Below, piece after piece: positions 57,773-64,000 of a stretch of 64,000 nucleotides of DNA. The stretch's first letter is position 1. Every line of letters begins with the position of its first letter. Under the pieces are notes generated by a model. The model did no database searches and was not told where the DNA came from. It saw only the letters and a program-made list of their open reading frames with translations. This DNA comes from Cryptomeria japonica. Lineage: Eukaryota; Streptophyta; Pinopsida; Cupressales; Cupressaceae. The translations under genes and the position numbers were made by a program. The stretch is taken from contig NC_081411.1 in assembly GCF_030272615.1 (NCBI RefSeq), forward strand, positions 41,281,140 through 41,345,139. Reading direction: 5' to 3'.

Positions 57773-60700
57773 ACAGGTAAGATGTAGATCGTTTAATAAA
57801 GTTTGAATTGCATTTTATTTCATAGAATCAGCATAGTAATTTAAAAAAATAAAAATAGAATTTAAGACATTCAAAGTGGAGTAACAATTTTTTAAGGAAA
57901 ATTTTATTTTAGTTAATATTAAAAAAAAAAAAAATTGGTATATTTGAGTTTAGTTTTCAACATGATCATATTAATATTTTTCATATATTAAAAAAGTTTT
58001 TAATTAACTAATAATAATTGTTTTTTGATTAATTAAAAACATATTTTAAAAAATTATCGTCTTTTAATTAATTAAAAAAATATTTTAAAATTATCATTTA
58101 TATTTATATTTTTAAAATGTAAAGACATACATTTTTTAAGGATTTTTTTTAAAAATATTTCTTTATGTGTAATATCTTTTTGACTTCACCTTCATATTAT
58201 AATAAATAAAGTACTAAAAAATAAAGATGCACAAAAGAATTTAAATGAATGGTCAAATTTAATTTACTATAGTAGATTGTTGTATATTTGTAAGAAAATT
58301 AAAATATAAAACTTTGGAAATATAAACATTTGACTCCATATACCACGAGACAACAATATTGACCATAATATTGTAGAAGAAATACATAGATAAAAATACC
58401 ACACATGGTATAACTTCACCTAACATGAAAATCTTGCCTAAAATATTGTAAAACAATAATAAAACAATCAAAACACCTCTTGATGTATAAGAATTTAGAA
58501 AGCAAAGAGCACAATTGAATTGTTAGATGGAGTTGTTGTCCTCTCATACTTTGACTTGTCTCCACTATTATTTCCATACTAACACTCTCCACATTATGTA
58601 AATGCTAGTCATTGAAATATTCAATTTTTTATTTTAACCTACATATAGATTTACAAGATATTAAGTAGTATTTTTAACTCAATAAATAACTAACAAGAGA
58701 TGCATTTGCATTAGTTTCTTGTTGGTTATTATTGTAGTAGTTGATAGTATGCGTTATTATTGTAGTTGCATTTGACACTTATGATGTCTATTCAATGCAC
58801 TTTTGCTAGTTCTTTAATTGACAAAACATGAATATAGTATTAAAATATAGAGTTAATGCAAAATACCAAATTAGTTAGTGATCATGAACATTCAAGCTAC
58901 ATAAATCTTTCATAGAGACAATAGTGAAATATAAACAAATTAAGGTTCAGTAGAGTTGTAAATTGTGCATCTTCAGTTTGGATGAATCAATTTTTAGGTC
59001 ATTCAGTTTTAGATTGCCAAATACAATAGTAGAGATTTAACATAATTAGTGAACATAATAGATCAAGTCTTGGTACAATGTTGAAGACAAAAAATGCAGT
59101 GAATGAATAGAACCATGGAAATCGAAAGTTTATACAAATAATTTTGAAATTCTAAGCAATTTCTACACATGATGATAAAAATGAGCATAAGTAAACAATA
59201 TAGCACTATGTTGAAAACTATAGAAATAACAAATGAAGCAAAGTTGGATAAGTAGTTATGCAAATGAATTTTATTATTGGTCTAGTAACAGATTGTGAGC
59301 ACAAACATTGAATTCATATCACATTATTTGAGATAAGAAATAGTGGTTAGGTAGTAGAGATCCATCATTGTTTTTGTTTTCTTTCCCACTTGCTTTCTGC
59401 AAATTTTTCGTTCTAAAATTTTCATAAAACATTATTTGATTATGTAGGCAATTGCAAAAGTTAGAAACATATAAGCAATAATCTAGATCAATAGAAAATA
59501 CCATATATACCTTTTAATTTGGTGTGTTGATTTTTGTTGAATGAAACTGGCATTGGTAATAATATTGTTCTAGTTTAATGTGAAATACCCTATTACAAAA
59601 AAGTCACAAAGCATAGAAATGATTGTTGATTTGTCTTCAATGTAGCCTTGATATGCAACATTTTGTAGACTAGGCAAAAACAACTAAATAATAGATTTGT
59701 CAGTAGAACAATACATTGTTTGTTTGTTTTCCACTGTTACAATGGTTTTAAGATATAAGGAGTAGATATAGTTGGCTTCTTCATCACATCTAGCACAATG
59801 GGTAAGTTTTCCTTCAAGTGTGCCATACTTATCAAATTTGTAGTTGCACTTTAGAATAAACACATGAAATGTATTAGAGAGTGCATTGACCACTTTTAGA
59901 GTTACATCAACTTGCAACATCTTAGAATATTATGTTATTGGAAGGTGTAACTTGAAAAATGTGGGAATGATTGCAAGACTATAATTAAGCTACCACAAAC
60001 CTAAGATTCCTATAGTAAATCCAAATTACCAATGAAACAAATAAAAGAAGTAAATTAAAACAAGTAAACCTCCATTTATTGTCTCATTGGGTCTTATCAT
60101 CTTCTACTCTTGTTTACTGGAATGTTTTCTCTCATATTGCACTAGTTTGCTTCAAGATGACAAAGGTGAGTAGAATGTGGTATGCAAGATGTAATATGAA
60201 ACTAAGATGGATAATGCAAATGCTACATGGTAATGAAAATGCTATGAAATGTTATGGTCTAAGGAAATGGCACACTATTGAAATGCTCAAAATGATGGAT
60301 TTTCTCTAAAATTGCTTGATAATGAAAAGCCTCCAAATGTTGGAGAAAGGCTTATTTTATAGACTTTGTAGGAGCAAAATTCTATGTGGTGAGAATCAAT
60401 AGTTGAGAACGAATCTTGATAGATAAATAACTAGGAATGATTGGTTAGAATAGGAGAGAGAAAGGAGGAAGATGTTCCTCCTACACATGCAAGATGTTAT
60501 TCTCTTACCAATAACATCTTAATTGTGCAAAACAAATTAGATATAAAGACATACCTCTATTTTTAATATAAAACAATTTTCTCCCTCACTCTGTATAGAC
60601 TCTTTTGTTCAACATAGATACACAGACAAGTATCATTGCTCTAGCATTTCTCTTTCACAAAATGACTCATATCAGAGTTATATAGCAATGTATATGTATC

Positions 60701-61559
60701 AATATGTACATTCTCTTTGAATACAGGACTTCAAGGATGAATAGTGATATTCAAGCATATCTTTTAGAAATCTCGATCAACCATTAATGTTGCAGTAAAA
60801 CCCTCTTATAGCATTCCTGAAAAAGTCGACCCATGATACCTTGATCAACAACTACTCTCAACTGCATTTCCTGATTCATAATAGATCATCAACCGTTTAT
60901 AAAACTTCTTTCTTGGTTTACCAAAAAGAATAACCATCATTGAACTGTTATAGTAGACTCAAGAAAAAACAACAACCATCATTAACCATGAGATCATCTT
61001 TAAAACCACTTCTTTTGTCTCCATAAACACTTGTTAAACTTAAACACATTACTTTCTTATAGTAATGTAAAGCACATTTTTTGACCATAAGGAAGATATC
61101 TAAAACCCTTATATAGGGTTTAAGACAAAGTAGAGTGTTGACAAAGTATTTCAACCTAACATGCAAACCACAACCCTTACTATATTATAATATGGCATTG
61201 TGCTACATTTCATTATGATAAGGAACTTAGTCCATTTGTGTAGACCACATATCATCTTCATATACAAGGTTTTTTTTTTAAAGGATTACCAATTTAATAC
61301 CACATATTTGCCATGTCATCAGACTGGATGAACAAAAAAAAGTATGCTACAAGAGGCACAATAAGAAGACCTTGAAATGGCCACAAACATCAACTTATAT
61401 TGCATGTAAACTCCAACTGACATAAGTGACAGATACATCCACCACCAAACCCAACCAAACCACTGGATTTCTGTAGTAGAACCAAGTAACACACACCATG
61501 ATTAGCAAAAACTTGACTCCATATCTCTCCATATGTTTTTGTTTTATTTCAGGACGTTT
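57773..61559. other. AT-rich DNA with no recognised gene
   Basis: 57,840-58,240 is very AT-rich (TTTTAATTAATTAAAA runs). Frames at 58,259-60,309 and 60,948-61,166 are short and featureless. This may be old repeat DNA. Confidence 0.45.
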
Positions 61560-64000
61560 TTGCAATTTTTATGGATTTTGTTTTTACTCAGAACTTTATT
61601 TGATTTTTAGTTGTTTTTTCAAGACTTTATTTTCTTTTTAGTTTTTTTTTATGATTTTGCCCCCAATGTCTAGCAAGGCAAAGAATATGATGAATATATA
61701 AATATGCTTGTTGAAATGTTGGTGGATAGAGGGGAGACATAGACCATTTATTATGGAGATAGAGTAGATGCAATTCCCAAAGACCATCACACGATGTGAT
61801 AAAGGACTAGATATGACAATGTAAAGTGATGACATGGCATGAGGGACATGTCAAGAGGGTTTTGAAAACCATGTTTTCAATGTTACTTCCTTATGTCAGA
61901 TCAAGATCAAGGGATGGAAAACAAGTGTATAGATGACGATAGGATATGGATAGGATAAGAAAGGTCAAAATATGGATAAGGGATATGACTGAAGGTTGTG
62001 ATAGGTAAAGGGATAGTGACAGAATATTGCAATAAGCCAAGGAATATGAATGAAATATTGTAATAAGCCGATGGATAAAGACCAAAAGCTATAATAGACC
62101 GAAAGATGTGAATAGGATTCATGACATTCATGAAGATCATCAGCCTTGTTAAGATCAAAGGCGGGAAAGGAAATACAGACATGGGGGAGAATAGGATAAT
62201 GGAGGGTATGAAAAGGGTATGATAGGATAATGAAGGATGAAGGGCAATAGGATATGCTAGGACGATAGGAAAAAATGGATGAAACTTGCCCCCAAGTATG
62301 AAATGCAAGAAGTTCATCTATTACAGATGATGCTAGTTTTCTCGGTTTTCATCATGGCACTTTCCCAAGGTGCATGTTTGCCATGTTTTCACTAGTGGAC
62401 GAATTATTTTTCTTTACTATTTTTTCACTTTTTTTTTACTTTTTAGTAGAAAATGGACACATGATAGCCGATGGAAGAAGGACTCAATAATATTTTGTAT
62501 GGATGGTACCCTTGAAAAAAGGACCATGACTATGAAGGTATGCTCAAAGATGTTGGTAGGATAATGACATGAAAATGAAATGGGACTAAGGATTTATACA
62601 AAGGATTGGATATGATGGTTGAAAGGATGAAAAATGTGCATTGGATAATGGATAGGGTATTGGAAGAATTAGGCTTGAGAAGATATAAATGTTGGTAAGA
62701 TCAACATTGGCACACACCTTGAGGGGTGGTGGACTAATGGAGGAAAAGTGGGTTTTGAATATTGAGATTTGGATGGAGGAAAGGCTATAGATTTTGGGAC
62801 ATAATGACCCAAAATGGATGAATAGATTTGAAAAGTTTGGATGGAGCAATAGCAATTTTGGATGCCACTTTTGATTTTTCTTTAGACTATTGTGCTTCAA
62901 GGAGCCGCTTAGGAATCCACATTGCTTTTTATTTTTCATGCTTTTGTGGTTTCTTGGAATGCATTGCTTGCACAAGTGATTTAGGAACCCATATGGATTT
63001 TGAATTTTCTTTCATTTTCTCAATGAGCCTTTGTGGCCTTTTGAATATTTCTTTTTCTTTGGATCATATTTTTCTTCATTTTGACATGTCGATTAGATTG
63101 GACATGTTGATCCTTGACTGTATGTGGATTGCTAGACTTATAACTTTTATGCTTGGCATCAAAATTGCTTTGAGGGGGAAATAAATGTATGGATGGATGA
63201 GAATGATATGAATGTATTTTGGATGAATGGAAGGTTCTCAAGGATGTGCTCTTTTGTTGACCTTGCATAAGGGACGAAAGGATGTAAGGACCTAAAATGG
63301 ATGGAAGGGATGAAGGGATAGGTGCATGTTTGGATTTAGGTTTGGTGGGAATACCAATGTCTTGAGGAATGTCACTCATGCCATGACCACTAATATCTTA
63401 TTTGATATGGAGGGATTCTTGCTTGTGAAGGTCTACCCCTTTGCCTTTACAAATATTTTGACCTATAGGATACTCTTTGCTTTGGAAGAAGATGTGAGTC
63501 CATTATGAGGTGGATATGATATGAGAGAAATAATGAGATCATGAAGTGGATTAGACTGGACCAAAGGGAATTCATGAACATCTTGCGCCAACATGTTAGA
63601 CTCATGAGGGGGATCAAGATCATGAGGGGGGTCGAGATCAATGATAGGCTCTTCCTGAGATGGAATGGGAGGACTAATGGGATCTTTAAAAGAAATGAGA
63701 TCTTTGAGTGTATATGGAGGTTTAGGACATGGAGATGGAGTAACAAAGGAATCTTGTGGAGTATTTAAAGGGATGATAGGGCCTTGACAAGGAGGAAGAT
63801 CATTGGATTCCTCTTTAAAAGTGTTTTTCTCTTGAATTTCAAAGGGATCATTTGAATTTAGGACTGAGGGGATATATTGACCTTGCTTAGGGAGTGGAGT
63901 GTCAACAAGACTTTGCATAGGATGGACAATGATAGGGGGATCATAAAAGGAAATTCGATCATGGCCAATGGATGGATGAAATTGTTCGTTCTTGGTATCT
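61560..64000 (-). mobile_element. Non-autonomous LTR element, copy 2 (inverted, runs off the window)
   Basis: Reverse-strand frames 63,918-63,463, 63,379-63,020, 62,975-62,586, 62,317-61,907 and 61,835-61,638 match, in order, frames of copy 1 between ~11,220 and 13,714. Shared words include SLPSILGPYI-like, MQGQQ, KxQHVQxNxHVK and GLCLPSIHQHF. The proline-rich frame 63,918-63,463 is open for 151 codons, longer than the corresponding piece of copy 1. The 5' part lies outside the window. Confidence 0.75.
63463..63918 (-). CDS. Proline-rich protein fragment of copy 2, unknown function
   Basis: 151 codons rich in Pro, Asp, Ser and Leu, with a DLDPPHDLDPPHESN repeat and PLHDLIISLISYPPHN. It aligns with copy 1 from ~11,250 to 11,840. 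The true start probably lies further upstream, so the ATG at 63,918 is only the first in the open segment. No known domain. It may be a Gag-like C-terminal region or an accessory protein; the next segment is separated by stops. Confidence 0.4.
   Translation of the reverse strand: MQSLVDTPLPKQGQYIPSVLNSNDPFEIQEKNTFKEESNDLPPCQGPIIPLNTPQDSFVTPSPCPKPPYTLKDLISFKDPISPPIPSQEEPIIDLDPPHDLDPPHESNMLAQDVHEFPLVQSNPLHDLIISLISYPPHNGLTSSSKAKSIL

Noticed and set aside
60079-60309. 76-codon + frame
   Set aside because: No domain or neighbours to support it; AT-rich repeat-like surroundings.

Overview
The window reads as intergenic DNA from a very large, repeat-dominated plant genome, most likely a conifer or another gymnosperm. 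This rests on nested Ty3/gypsy, LINE and CACTA elements, plant-only domains (plant mobile domain, DUF4283, DRM-type methyltransferase, TIR-NB-LRR) and an almost complete lack of intact genes. The conifer assignment is inference. Every coding feature I can support is broken or transposon-borne, apart from long proline/serine-rich frames of unknown function.

Layout. 1-2.7 kb: 3' end of a (+) Ty3/gypsy-type element carrying an antisense plant-mobile-domain pseudogene, two kinds of tandem array upstream of it, then a polypurine tract and LTR. 4.1-9 kb: a second LTR start, a strongly G-depleted tract, and a ~187-bp repeat series with 35-nt palindromes. 9.6-15.1 kb: internal region of a non-autonomous LTR element with a proline-rich reading frame, ending in a duplicated polypurine tract and an LTR. 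The same family reappears inverted at 61.6-64 kb. 16.1-24.6 kb: LTR of a (-) element, split by a 6.4-kb LINE (LINE-1) with a 17-bp target-site duplication.

25.8-51.9 kb is a nested stack. A second LINE (LINE-2) has a target duplication at 25,765/51,859. An 18.6-kb CACTA DNA transposon (26,332-44,916, 3-bp GGT duplication) sits in its 5' region. Inside the CACTA are several inverted copies of a DRM-type de novo DNA methyltransferase catalytic-domain fragment, including a ~2.2-kb foldback. One foldback arm was later split by a 7.8-kb LTR element (36,537-44,318; 5-bp GCTTG duplication) that codes only for gag and a protease-like domain.

52.8-57.7 kb: a TIR-NB-LRR resistance-gene pseudogene with recognisable introns, three or more frameshifts, a nonsense codon and an internally amplified LRR region. 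57.8-61.5 kb: AT-rich DNA in which I recognise nothing.

The most interesting system is the CACTA element that has picked up and inverted pieces of the host's RNA-directed DNA methylation enzyme. If transcribed, the foldback would give double-stranded RNA matching the DRM gene, that is, the silencing machinery aimed at transposons. The structure is read directly; the function is hypothesis. A second theme is arrays of short palindromes in several unrelated elements; in one of them (985-1263) stems co-vary around a constant loop.
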